DNA of 64,000 nucleotides from Rhizophagus irregularis (lineage: Eukaryota > Glomeromycota > Glomeromycetes > Glomerales > Glomeraceae). Position numbers and translations under genes: made by a program. The notes under the pieces are model-generated. The model searched no databases and was not told where the DNA came from. It worked only from the letters and a program-made list of their open reading frames with translations. The DNA lies in contig NC_089435.1 of NCBI RefSeq assembly GCF_026210795.1, positions 1,488,001-1,552,000 on the forward strand. The letters are read 5' to 3'. Numbering within the stretch: position 1 is the first letter of the stretch; every line of letters begins with the position of its first letter. Below are positions 31,723 through 43,329 of the stretch, piece after piece.

Positions 31723-34700
31723 GTAAATATAATATATTATATTTATTTGTTTAATATTTTATAACTCAACTAATTATATTTTTAATATAAATAACTAGAT
31801 TGTAAGTGATACATTTAATTTACAGAGAATACTTTTGTATTATGTCTATATTTAACTAATTAATATTTAATAATACTACAGGGTGTAAGTTATATGTTAT
31901 TTACATTTCTACTATTTATATAATTTAAACTAACTAAATTCTTTATTTAAAAAATTATTTGTAATTTCTTTTAGTTAGTAAGTTATAAGTTACTTATTTA
32001 ATTCTATTATTTGCTTATTGTTATAATATTTACATATAATTAAACTAACTAAATTTTTTATTTAAAAATTATTAAATAATATAGCTTGTAAGTTATTTAT
32101 TTAATTCTATTATTATAATATTTATATGTAATTTAAACTAGCTAAATTCTTTATTTATTGTAATTTCTTTTAGATGGTAAGTTATAAGTTATTTATTTAA
32201 TTCTATTATTACCTATTGTTATAATGTTTACATATAATTTAAACTAACTAATTTCTTTATTTAAAAAATTATTTTATAGATAGTAAGTTATTTATTTAAT
32301 TCTATTATTACTTATTGTTATAATATTTACATGTAATTTAAATTAACTAAATTCTTTATTTATAGATCGTAAGTTATAAGTTATTTAGTTATTTATTATT
32401 ACTTATTGTTACATATAATTTAAACTAAATAATTTCTTTATTAAATATTATTAAATTATAGAGAGTAAGTTATTTATTTAATTTTATATTACTTATTGTT
32501 ATAACATTTACATTTAATTTAAACTAACTAAATTCTTTATTAAAAAATTAATTAAATCATATAGGGAGTAAGTTATTTATTTAATTTCATCATATAATAT
32601 TTACATATAATTTAAACTAACTAAATTCTTTATTTAAAAAAATTATTTAAATAATATAGAGTGTAAGTTATTTATTAATTCTATTATTATTACTTATATT
32701 TACATACTGTATAATTTAAACTAACTAAATTCTGTTTTTAAAAAATTATTTAAATAATATAGTGTGTAAGTTATTTATTTAATTCTATTATTACTACTTA
32801 TTGTTATAATATTTACATACCATATAATTTAAATTAACTAAATTTTTTATTTAAACAATTATTTTGTAATTTCTTTTAGTTAGTAAGTTATAAGTTATTT
32901 GTTTAATTCTATTATTACTTATTGTTATAAAATTTACATATAATTAAACTAACTAAATTCTTTATTTAAAATTATTTTGTAATTTCTTTTAGTTAGTAAG
33001 TTATAAGTTATTTATTTAATTCTATTATTACTTATTGTTATAATATTTACATATAATTTAAACTAACTAAATTCTTTATTTAAAAAATTATTTTATAGGT
33101 GGTAAGTTATTTATTTAATTCTATTATTACTTATTGTTACTATAATATTTACATATAGTAATTTAAACTAAATTCTTTATTTAAAAAATTATTTTATAGG
33201 TGGTAAGTTATTTATTTAATTATATTATTACTTATTGTTATAATATTTACATATAATTTAAACTAACTAAATTCTTTATTAAAAAATCAATTAAATAATA
33301 TAGGGAGTAAGTTTTTTATTTAATTTCATCATTACTTATTGTTATAATATTTATATATAATTTAATCATTACTTATTGTTATAATATTTATATATAATTT
33401 AAACTAACTAAATTCTTTATTTAAAAAATTATTTAAATAATATAGAGTGTAAGTTATTTATTAATTCTATTATACTTATTGTTATAATATTTACATATAA
33501 TTTCAACTAACTAAATTCTGTATTTAAAAAATTATTTAAATAATATAGTTGGTAAGTTATTTATTTAATTCTATTATTACTTATTGTTATAATATTTACA
33601 TACCATATAATTTAAATTAACTAAATTTTTTATTTAAACAATTATTTTGTAATTTCTTTTAGTTAGTAAGATATAAGTTATTTATTTAATTCTATTATTA
33701 CTTATTGTTATAATATTTACATATAATTTAAACTAACTAAATTTTTTATTTACAAAATTATTTTATAGATAGTAAGTTATTTATTTAATTCTATTATTAC
33801 TTATTGTTATAATATTTACATATAATTTAAATTAACTAAATTCTTTATTTACAAAATTATTTTATAGATGGTAAGTTGTTTATATAATTCTATTATTACT
33901 TATTGTTATAATATTTACATACAATTTAAATTAACCAAATTTTTTATTTAAAAAATTATTTTATAGATGGTAAGTTATTTATTTAATTCTATTATTACTT
34001 ATAATTTAAATTAATAAATTCTTTATTTATAGATCGTAAGTTATAAGTTATTTAGTTATTTATTATTACTTTATTGTTATAATATTTACATATAATTTAA
34101 ATTAACTAAATTCTTTATTTAAAAAATTATTTAAATAATATAGGGAGTAAGTTATTTATTTAATTCTATTATTACTTATTGTTATAATATTTACATACCA
34201 TATAATTTAAATTAACTAAATTCTGTATTTAAAAAATTATTTAAATAATATAGGATGTAAGTTATTTATTTAATTCTATTATTACTTATTGTTATAATAT
34301 TTATATATAATTTAAACTAACTAAATTCTTTATTTAAAAAATTATTTAAATAATATAGGGAGTAAGTTATTTATTTAATTCTATTATTACTTATTGTTAT
34401 AATATTTACATATCATATAATTTAAATTAACTAAATTCTTTATTTAAAAAATTATTTAAATAATATAGAGAGTAAGTTATTTATTTAATTCCATCATTAC
34501 TTATTGTTATAAAATTTACATATAATTTAAACTAACTAAATTCTTTATTTAAATTATTTTGTAATTTCTTTTAGTTGGTAAGTTATAAGTTATTTAATTC
34601 TATTATTACTTATTGTTATAATATTTACATATAATTTGAACTAAATAAATTCTGTATTTAGCATGTAAGTTATTTATTTAATTCTATTATTATATACATA

Positions 34701-35013
34701 TAATTTAAACTAATCTAAATTCTTTATTTAATAGATCGTTAGTTACAAGTTATTTACTTAATTCTATTATTACTTATTGTTATATAATTTAAACTAACTA
34801 AATTCTTTATTTGAAAAATTATTTAATAATATAGCTTGTAAGTTATTTGTTATTTCTATTGTATATGTTTATAATATTTATTTGTTAGCTGTATTCTTGA
34901 TTTAAAAATTTCTATTATTTTAGTTGGTAAGTTGAGAAATATAGCTTATTATTATATATATTTATGCAAAAACTAAGACATATATTATCTTAACTTTCTT
35001 ATTTAAATTTTAG
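31723..35013 (+). repeat. tandem array of 32 intron-like units separated by 3-base spacers
   Basis: Consecutive units of 63-139 bases (mostly ~100) each begin GTAAGT (one GTTAGT), contain TTTAAACTAACTAAATTCTTT or a variant with a branch-site-like CTAAC/TTAAC, and end in AG (usually TAG). Between the AG of one unit and the GT of the next there are exactly three bases in all 32 junctions, for example ATT 31799, GGT 31882, TTA 31975, CTT 32095, ATG 32174, ATC 32366, GGA 32575, TGT 32763, GTG 33099, GAT 34254, CAT 34662, TTG 34924. The triplet takes 15 values. Unit tails fall into subtypes (TAATTTCTTTTAG, AAATAATATAG, ATTATTTTATAG, CTTTATTTATAG) that partly correlate with the triplet. A last junction at 35014 has one base (A). 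Either serial introns with micro-exons or a satellite derived from an intron. Confidence 0.85.
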
Positions 35014-35098
35014 AGTAAGTGTTAATTTTAATCATAAATTTTAGTGTAAATTTTATTATAAACTACGATATAATTTTAAGGAATATGTTTTTTTTTGC

Positions 35099-35364
35099 AC
35101 CTGCGATATGTCACATCTCCCTTTTTTGGTAATTTCTATGTATTAATTATGTCTGATATTTTAATCACATGACTTTGTTAAGATTTTACATTTTTCAAAA
35201 ATCTTGGCTTGAGGCCTTATGCACTTATTACGTACTATAAGAAACCTTATACTATGCGTATTTTTGACCGCTCTACAAGTTTTCTTAATATATCAAAAAG
35301 GATTTAGAATGTCATTTTTGACTTTTATATGTAACATATTATAGGGGTGCGACATAACGCAGGT
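35099..35364. mobile_element. MITE within the intron upstream of the kinase exon
   Basis: The left end ACCTGCGATATGTCACATC and the inverted right end ACCTGCGTTATGTCGCACC match at 16 of 19 positions, with T-rich extensions outside both. The interior shares TTTTTGACCGCTCTACAA with the MULE-like element at 5.1-5.4 kb (TTTTCGTCCGCTCTACAA), so the two may be related. No clear target duplication. Confidence 0.5.
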
Positions 35365-35404
35365 TAAAAAACAAAACCCTAATTTTAATTATTTAAATTT
35401 ATAG

Positions 35405-36570
35405 ATTTGGAAAAAGTGGAAATACAATTATAGATGAATTTATTCTTGAAAAAAAGTTAAAATGGATTCCTTATAATAAGTTTAAAAATGTTGAATATCT
35501 TAATGAAGGAGGATTTAGTACTATATACAAAGCTATTTGGTTAAAGGATCATGAAGATAAAGAAGTAATTCTTAAATGTCATAATGATTTAAATGGAAAT
35601 TTAATTGAATTTTTAAACGAAGTATGATGATATATTATTTATTTTTTTTAATTTAATTTATAATTTATTAATGTTAATACATTATTATTTTTTATAGTGG
35701 AAATATCATAATAGTTGTTTAGATTCAAACTATATTATTGATTTGTTTGGATTTACAAAGAATCCAGTTACTTTGAAATATATTGTAGTAATGGATTACG
35801 CAAACAAAGGTGATTTAAGAGGAAACTTAACAAGAATAATTGAAAGTGGTTGGAAACAAAAATTAAATATGTTGTATAGTATTATTTCTGGACTTAACAC
35901 TGTACATAAACAAAATCTTATTCATTGTGATTTTCATGATGGCAATATTTTAAATCATGATGAGAGTAAAATTTATGTTAGTGATTTAGGATTATGTCGA
36001 CCTGTAAAATCATTTTTGAAAAAATATGATATTTATGGTGTTGTACCATTTATGGCACCTGAAGTTTCAAGAGGCAAAGCTTATACACCAGCTAGTGATA
36101 TATACAGTTTTTCTATGATTATGTGGGAATTTTCATCTGGAATATCCCCATTTAATAATAGAGCACATGATATTCAACTTAGTTTAAGTATTTGTAGAGG
36201 TGAACGTCCTGAAGTTATTGAAAATACTCCACAATTCTATGTAGATTTGATGAAAAAATGTTGGGATGAAGATTCATTAAAAAGGCCATCTTCTGAGGAA
36301 GTTTTAAACATTATTGGTGGATGGATTTTTCTTCCTTGTATTGAGAAAATTAAAGATATTAATGAAGAATTAAAATGCAATGTTATGGAATTTATAAATG
36401 CACCAATTAGACATAACAATCCTGCTACTGAACCTCACTCACAGGCTTGCTATACAAGTCGCTTACTTGATTTTACTAGTAAAAAATTGAATGAAATTCT
36501 TGAAAGCGAGGATTCACAAGATTTGAATGATTGTATAATCAATGATTTGAAGTCATTAGGTAGTATGTAA
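35405..36570 (+). CDS. protein kinase domain gene (two visible exons)
   Basis: Exons 35405-35621 and 35698-36570, joined over a 76-base intron (GTATGA...TTTATAG) in phase 0, give ~362 residues. Order: a SGNTIIDEFI lead; WIPYNKFKNVEYL; glycine loop NEGGFSTIY; ATP-binding lysine in VILKC; hinge VVMDYANKGDL; catalytic loop LIHCDFHDGNIL (HCD in place of HRD, 35923-35931); DLG in place of DFG (35983-35991); MAPEVSRGK; DIYSFSMIMWE; CWDEDSLKRPS. This matches the expanded Rhizophagus kinase family, in which DLG is common as I recall. The HCD change may lower activity. The first base of exon 35405 completes a codon from an upstream exon, and no in-frame start exists nearby, so 5' exons lie beyond the array, most simply those at 31522-31722. 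Confidence 0.85.
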
Positions 36571-37270
36571 TATAGAACATAAAAAAAATTAATTTTGCAA
36601 ATTATTTACATGAAATCAATTTTTATTTGTTTAATTATTTAGATATTAAAACGGATGAAAGTTAACTAATTATTTGTGTTTTTAAAAAGATTTATAGTAT
36701 TTTTTGTGTTATTACATTCAACAGAAATCGTTTTTAGTTTAGATTTATTTAAACACTAAGGCTAGAGTAGTAAAATAATTTACAAGATTCTTAGTTTGTA
36801 ATTTAAATAATTCATTTTTTAAGTATATTTTATCTAAATTTACACATATGTATTCTTTATTATTAGAATTATTTAAACATTAAGGCAGAGCAGTAAATAT
36901 TTTACAAATTTCTTAGTTTGTAATTTAAATAAATCTTTTTTTTATAACTTTTCTAATTATTAAATATAAATCATCAAAACAACATAAGTATATAAACTAT
37001 TTATAATATGTAAAATATAAAAATAAATATGTAAAATTTTTTATATTTATTTCAAGAGCTGATGATATTAATTTTAAAGTAATTGAAATTTCATTAGTAA
37101 ATATATAAATAACAGCATTATATGGGTTAACTTTTATAAATGTAAATCTAAAAAATATTGAATTTAATAGTAGCGACTAAAACGACTAATTGCATGCAAT
37201 TTGTATACATGATTCAATTTTTTTTTGATATTCGAAATATAAAGTTATGCAAAATATTCCGTGTATTGCA
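36571..37270. other. kinase downstream region, AT-rich
   Basis: No gene. A duplicated phrase around TTTACAAGATTCTTAGTTTG (36780) and TTTACAAATTTCTTAGTTTG (36900), each followed by TAATTTAAATAA, marks an old ~120-base tandem duplication. Confidence 0.4.
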
Positions 37271-37538
37271 TAGTGTTCCAAAATGGTGGGTCAAACCCGG
37301 TTATTGACCCGACTCGTATTTAGGGGTTGGGTTGGGTCGCACGATTTGATGACCCATAACCCGCATGAACTCAACCCAACCCGTAGAGTTGGGTTATACC
37401 TTTACTTTGACCCGGCGACCCAAATCTTTTTTTATATTTTTAACTAAAAATTTAATTTTTTTTATATTAAATATAACTTGACGGGTCTAACCCAGGTTAT
37501 CTGAGTCAGACTATAATTGAATCCGGGGAACACAAGAC
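37271..37538. mobile_element. 268-bp hAT-like MITE
   Basis: Begins TAGTGTTCC and ends near GGGGAACACAAGAC. TATTGCA lies on both sides (37264-37270, 37539-37545), 7 of 8 bases of a hAT-type target duplication. The GGGTCAAACCCGG and GACCCGACTCGT segments near the left end recur in the 2.27-kb element at 42688-44957, so this looks like a short relative. Confidence 0.55.
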
Positions 37539-37599
37539 TATTGCATAATTAAATTATAACAAAATAATTCATTTATTTTTATATACCAATTAATTACAG

Positions 37600-37760
37600 A
37601 CCCCGGCGAAAAGAAAAAAATTCTTATGTTTCCATTATTTCTCCGTGGCTTTCATAAAAATTCCGCGGAATGATACATTAAAAAATTCCATGATTTAAAT
37701 CTATAAACTCCATAAAAATGATACTTAAACAAACGTAAAATTCTTTCTTTTTTCATCTTA
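37600..37760. repeat. diverged relative of the 8588-8786 MITE
   Basis: TTTCCATTATTTCTCCGTGG, ATTCCATGATTTAA and ATAAAAATGATAC follow the same order as inside the element at 8588-8786. The ends are not preserved. It is preceded by ACAGACCCCGGCGAAA, a sequence also seen at 54861. Confidence 0.45.
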
Positions 37761-39334
37761 ATAAAAATTTCTAAATTTCTCATCCTACGTATATTGTATA
37801 AGAACTTTCATTTATTCTTTCTCAGGCTAAATAATATATTTTTTTTGTACTATTCGCTTTTTTTTTCCTAAACTAAAATAACTAACTGTAATATCTTTTT
37901 TATGATTTTATAAATATATTGTACAAGTTATTTTCGTATAAATAATTATGAAGAGGTTACAAATTATTTACGTAATTTGCGAATAAGGATCAAACGCGGA
38001 AAGTTCTTTACGCGTGAGATATTTATTTCGCACCAGAAAATATTACGTAGGTATCTCATGTGAGAGAGCTCCATTGTATCATGTTTTGATCATAATAAAA
38101 TTTTAAAAATTCTAATTTTTTTCCATAAAGACGTCACTGATTTAGTCGATCTTATCATATGATACCAAAATTTGTTTACAAAATTTTTTTTAATATATAA
38201 ATAAGATACGAATTTGTAAGGAGGGTGGGTGGTCGCTACTTTATAATCGAATCGATTAGGCTCTATAACCATATTTTTTTCCGGAAAAGGCTCATATTTC
38301 TGGAATTAATAACCTTACGGAACTTATCGAATAATTTACATTTTTCATGAATGGATCCGTTAAAGGCTCATTTTTACGGAGTTTCTACAGAAATAATAAT
38401 TTTACGACTATTTTTTTCCCAAATTTGTCTAACCAGAAAAAAAGTATACCTGGCAAGTGTTTTGATAATCACAGGAATTATACCTTTTTTATTAAAAATA
38501 CTTTATCATTTTACAACGCACAAACCATTCATAATGGGAAAAAAATAGTAGCTATTTACGATAATTAATGCGGCGAGTGACGCCATCAAATATCAAATCT
38601 ACATCTGACGCATGACAAACGTAAACTATTTTCTATAAAATAAACAAATTATTTATTAAATCAAGTACTGTAACTGAAAATTTTTTAAGATATAACTTTT
38701 CCAAGAAACTATTATCACTTGTAAAATTTAGTTATAATGTCATTATACTATTCATTTTAATGTCTGTGTCTGAAATATACCATCAACTTGTTTTTGCTTT
38801 CGTAGAAAATATAAGCTACTCTATAATTTTAGTTCTTCATTTAGAGGAAAGTATCTGAAGATTAAATATAACAAAAGAAAATAATTATAGAACTTTGCTT
38901 ATAAGAATTTAAAAGTTTAAATGTTATCTTTAATGATTGAGCATTACTGTGTGTATCATCTTTGGCTCATTTAATGTTTTTAGTATTGAACGCCATTTGT
39001 CTTGGGCGTCATTTTGCGTGTGATTTGAATATGATTAGGATTGGGATATGAGTGGGATGAGATATGGACTTTTTCATTCCATTTAATATGAGTGCAAGTA
39101 TAATGATTCCGATAGATCAACTCTGCAGATCAATGGATATTGGAAATCTTTCCTTTCATCTGTTTGTTAGTAAATGTATTCATGTGGAAGAAAATTATTT
39201 GCAAAATCCTTTCACATTTATTAAACAAAGTAAAAGAGATAGATATTAATACGTTACGATCTTTTCTACACTTAATTCTAGGGATGATAAGTTTAATGTA
39301 CAGTAGGTAAAGGTCGTAATCCTCGCCGGAGTAC
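37761..39334. other. AT-rich stretch without recognisable genes
   Basis: Only short overlapping open frames near 38347-38568 and 39064-39249, without recognisable domains and with composition like the background. Confidence 0.4.
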
Positions 39335-39585
39335 CTTAAGTTTGAAACTGTACGGCGTTAATAATAAATCAACATCGAATTTAATCATTGTCAATTTTAC
39401 TATGAAAATTATTACTTATATTTTATATGTTTCATAAGTTCGTGAATTGCTAATTAAATAATGCCATTTCCTATATATTATTTATATCAATGCTTGAAAA
39501 TAATTTTATTTGCCATAAGCTTTAACTTCCTATTAAATTGCCACGTATTCGTCATACAAAAAAAAAATAGTATTTGGTTACTAAA

Positions 39586-39670
39586 TCATGCAGAGACAGA
39601 TCTTCATGCATCAAATTGCAACACAAAGTAAAAAAATAAAATATAAACGTAATATTTGTTACACAATAAG
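39586..39670 (+). promoter_or_regulatory. conserved upstream module of F-box gene
   Basis: TCATGCAGAGACAGATCTTC followed by ATGCATC, then ATATAAACGTAATATTTG and TTACACAATAAG (39641-39670). It ends ~120 bases before the ATG. A TATAAA is embedded. The same module precedes the paralogous pseudogene, and a reordered version precedes the 3511-4932 gene. Confidence 0.5.
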
Positions 39671-39789
39671 GCTAATCTTCATTAAAATAATGACAAATCC
39701 TTCTAAAACCTAAATTAAATAAAAAATTTCTCCTTTTTTTTATTTTTTATTTTTTATTTATTTATTTATTTATTTTTTAAAAAAAAAGA

Positions 39790-41232
39790 ATGTGGCGATT
39801 CAATGAAGATTTGCTTTTTCTAATATTTGAAAAATTAAAAAATGATAAAAAATCACTTTATTCATGTCTTTTAGTTAATAGAACTTGGTGTGTAACAGCG
39901 GTGCCATTTTTATGGAGAAATCCTAGTCAATTTTATTATGCGACTGATAATTCAAAGAATATACTATATAACGTAATACTTTTACATTTATCGGAAGAAT
40001 CAAGAGTAATTTTGAAGAATCAAGGAATGAATAATCTTATTACGGAGACAACATATCAGCGTCCTTTATTTGATTATATTAGTTTTTGGAAATATTTAGA
40101 ATTGTATATCCTAGAAGATGTAATTTCTTCGAAAATGATTGAAAAATCAAATGCACCTATTTTAAGAAACGAGATATTAAAATTATTTATTAATAAAAAT
40201 ACTAAGTTTATTCAACTTTCAATCCCACGTTACTTTGATTATCAGCTACATCTTATTCCGGAGGCTAAATGTTGCTTTTCAGAACTTGGATTCTTTCATT
40301 GTGATGTTAAAATTGATCAAAATATTTTAGAAGGATTGGCTAAAATATGCAAATCAATTAAAAAAATTACATTATATATTACGGCTTATGATAATACTGA
40401 TAATTATGGGATCTTTAAATTAATTGAAGTACAAAAAAGTTTAAATGAATTCTGTTTATTCGATATTTCAAGCTCTAAACATGAATCATTTTATAAATCT
40501 CTTGAAGAATCATTAATTAAACATGCAGATACTGTCCAATATTTGAGAATTAGTTGGAATCCTACTACAAGATTTCTTTCGTACTTTGTGAATTTACTAT
40601 ATTTAGAAATTCATAAACCATATTTCAGAAATTGGAATGATCCAAATAATTTAAAGAATTTGTCATTACCTAATTTAAAAATTTTAAAGGTTGATTATGT
40701 TCCATTAATTGCTACAGTAAATTTAATTGAAAATACAACAGGAAATCTTTCTGAAATTAGTATACATTGTGATAATGTCATACATTATGTTGATTGTAAA
40801 ATACTTATTCAAGCAATTTATCAAAATTGTCCAAATATTAGGTATCTTAAATTATCATTAGATAGAAATTTATTGATTCCAGAATTTGAAAATTTATTAA
40901 TTAGTTGTCAATTTTTAAATGGATTAATTATTAACGTGTGCAAAGATTATGAATTTAGTTGGGATAAGTTATTTCAAATATTAGCCAAATCTTCACCAAT
41001 TAGTTTATTTAAATTTAAATTTTATTTTAAGATATTTAAATTGAAAGATATTGAATCATTTTTTTCTAGTTGGACAAATAGGAATCCTATATTGTTAAAA
41101 ATAAATCATTCCGGAATAAAAGTGGATCAGAAATTGGTAAATTTAATCGAAGAATATAAAGCGAAAGGAGTGATTAAAAAATATTCATTTGGTTGTGGAA
41201 TGAATCTTAATGAAGATTTTGAATGGATTTAA
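39790..41232 (+). CDS. F-box protein with LRR-like C-terminal region
   Basis: A 480-residue single-exon protein. The F-box is at residues 1-45 (FNEDLLFLIFEKL, SCLLVNRTWC, FLWRNPSQF). The LRR-like region carries FIQLSIP, CFSELGFFHCD, ICKSIKKI, EESLIKHADTVQYL, LSLPNLKILKV, NCPNIRYLKL, AKSSPISLFKFKFYF, and ends NEDFEWI. The ATG follows an A-run like that before the other copies. It is the intact member of the inverted duplication with the pseudogene at 13.2-14.6 kb. Presumed SCF ubiquitin-ligase adaptor; substrate unknown. Confidence 0.92.
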   Translation: MWRFNEDLLFLIFEKLKNDKKSLYSCLLVNRTWCVTAVPFLWRNPSQFYYATDNSKNILYNVILLHLSEESRVILKNQGMNNLITETTYQRPLFDYISFWKYLELYILEDVISSKMIEKSNAPILRNEILKLFINKNTKFIQLSIPRYFDYQLHLIPEAKCCFSELGFFHCDVKIDQNILEGLAKICKSIKKITLYITAYDNTDNYGIFKLIEVQKSLNEFCLFDISSSKHESFYKSLEESLIKHADTVQYLRISWNPTTRFLSYFVNLLYLEIHKPYFRNWNDPNNLKNLSLPNLKILKVDYVPLIATVNLIENTTGNLSEISIHCDNVIHYVDCKILIQAIYQNCPNIRYLKLSLDRNLLIPEFENLLISCQFLNGLIINVCKDYEFSWDKLFQILAKSSPISLFKFKFYFKIFKLKDIESFFSSWTNRNPILLKINHSGIKVDQKLVNLIEEYKAKGVIKKYSFGCGMNLNEDFEWI

Positions 41233-41748
41233 AAGAAATCAGCAACGTACCGCACTGTACAAGTTACCTTTTAGTACCTCTAAATATATCAAATTCATAA
41301 ATTTAAATTTTCATATATATATTAATTCTTTATAATACTCTCAGGATGGAAGTATGTGTTGGTACGTAATAAATATAAAAATAAATTTTATGCAGAAATA
41401 ATTATTCGCTTCCATTAGTAAATTATTTTTTTATACATTTACTTTGCTTATTTTTTTTAAAAAAAAATTGCTAAATCGCAAGAAATCTAAAAATTTTGTC
41501 ATAATTATGAAGTATTTATTTATTTGATAAGAAATAAATGTAAATTAATTATAATAATAATAGTTTAGAGGATAGTTATAACAATATTTGGACATTTAGC
41601 AATAAAATATAAATTTAATTCCAAAAACTTCATGTTTATAATCTAGATTTAGATGATATATAATTATCATAATTGGCCCAAATTATTTTTTTTTACATTA
41701 AGATTGTAAGTCAATTTATTAAAGTAGTACAAAACAATTGATACAAAA

Positions 41749-41754
<6 letters not shown>

Positions 41755-41779
<25 letters not shown>

Positions 41780-41780
41780 C
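41755..41780. repeat. (TA)n microsatellite
   Basis: About thirteen TA dinucleotides. Confidence 0.9.
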
Positions 41781-42687
41781 AAACTAAAAGAACTAGTACT
41801 AGCTTCCCTATCTATCATAGTAAACTACCCAGACAGACGAACCCAACCTTTCCAGCATAAAAAAGCAAAAAATGTTGCATTTTTTTCGTTCAATTTGGTT
41901 AGATAATGTGCGAATTATCAAGATTTCATATATTTTTTGATTAAATCAGGAAAGGCGTCATACAAACATTTTTCAATTTTTTATATAATATATTCTGTAT
42001 GTATGTAAATTGCATATCGTATATAGCATAAAGCATATTTTAATTGCATCCTTTTAATATCATTATAATAAAATTTGATTTTGAGCTCTCCTGTGACATT
42101 CTGAAGGATTTCACAGAAAGGTATAATTTTGATTGATCAGCAAGAATTTCCAAGCAAGGTTTGGCCAGGCGGATTGATGGTTTTCAATGATATCAAGAAT
42201 TCAAGATATTCATCCGGTCAAAATAGACTTTTTTTAATAGGACTAAATAGGTCAATTAATAATTACAGTAAAAACAAAAAAATAAAAATAAAGGATTAAT
42301 TTTAACTGAAAACAAATGATATCTATTGATCCCTTTAACCGAAAATGAAATATATTTTTTTCTTTTAATAAAAGCAATTAATAATTTATTTTTTATAAAA
42401 ATAAATATTTTTTTAATAAGGGAGAATTAATTAAAGAAAAAAAATTAAAATTGAAAGCCTCAGCCAGACCGGTTGACGGAGTTTGACCAACTTTAGATCG
42501 GTTAATTGGGTCGATAATACACACTTTGTACCAAGATACCGAGAGCTTGAAAAATAAACTGGTATTTTCACACTTTGAAATCACACATGAATCAAAACCA
42601 TTACACTGGAATCACAATAAAACCACACTAAATAAAGTGTTCTCAGGTCTCTCAGATCTCTTTAAAGCAATAAAATGGTATTTCAAG
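41781..42687. other. spacer left of the hAT-like element
   Basis: No gene seen. The target duplication ATTTCAAG of the next element is at 42680-42687. Confidence 0.4.
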
Positions 42688-43329
42688 TAGTGTTCCGAAA
42701 GGGTCGGGTCAAACCCGGGTCATTTGACCCGACTCGTGTTTAAAATCCGAATCGGGTTCATCATTATTTGACACTAGTCCTGTATTCAACCCGACTCGTC
42801 GGGTCAGGGTCATGCCTTTGTTTGACCCAGGTTGACCCGGTTTGACCCGGGTTTAATAAGATATTTAAGATATTTTAGAGTAATATGTCCACGTTATGAG
42901 TCTTGTGTATAAAACGAGAAAACATGGTAGATTCTCCCTATGAAAAAAGTCTGTGTGATTTTTGTTGAAAAATCATTCAATTAAATTCACTACAATTTCT
43001 GTATATTTGACCATACAATAATTGTGCTAAAAATTGCAATAAATCACACAATTATTGCATGGTAATTTATTCAATAATTATCCTATTTTTGACCTGAATT
43101 TATACAATTATTGTGTGATTTTTGAGCCAAATTTTAGGCCATATTTTAGGAATTATAGGTTAAATTTTACAGTAATAACAGGCAATTTATAAAGTGAAAT
43201 TATGAATTTTTTTTATTGACGTAAAATATAAAAAATATACACAATATTTCATAAATAAAATACTAAATTTGATATAATCATAAATATAAAAATTTGTAAG
43301 AAAATAAAATAAAATAAAGTATGTTAATA

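Larger units (their letters stand above)
39335..41260 (+). repeat. inverted segmental duplication, intact copy
   Basis: Counterpart of 13152-14987 (inverted). Homology covers ~450 bases upstream of the gene, the gene itself and ~30 bases downstream. Confidence 0.75.

Noticed and set aside
31723-35013. Possible CRISPR-like or centromeric satellite interpretation of the ~100-bp array
   Set aside because: Units differ in length, lack unique spacers of constant size other than three bases, and carry complete splice signals; the genome is eukaryotic.
38347-38568. Two overlapping plus-strand frames
   Set aside because: Equal openness in two registers, no domain, no duplicate elsewhere in the window.
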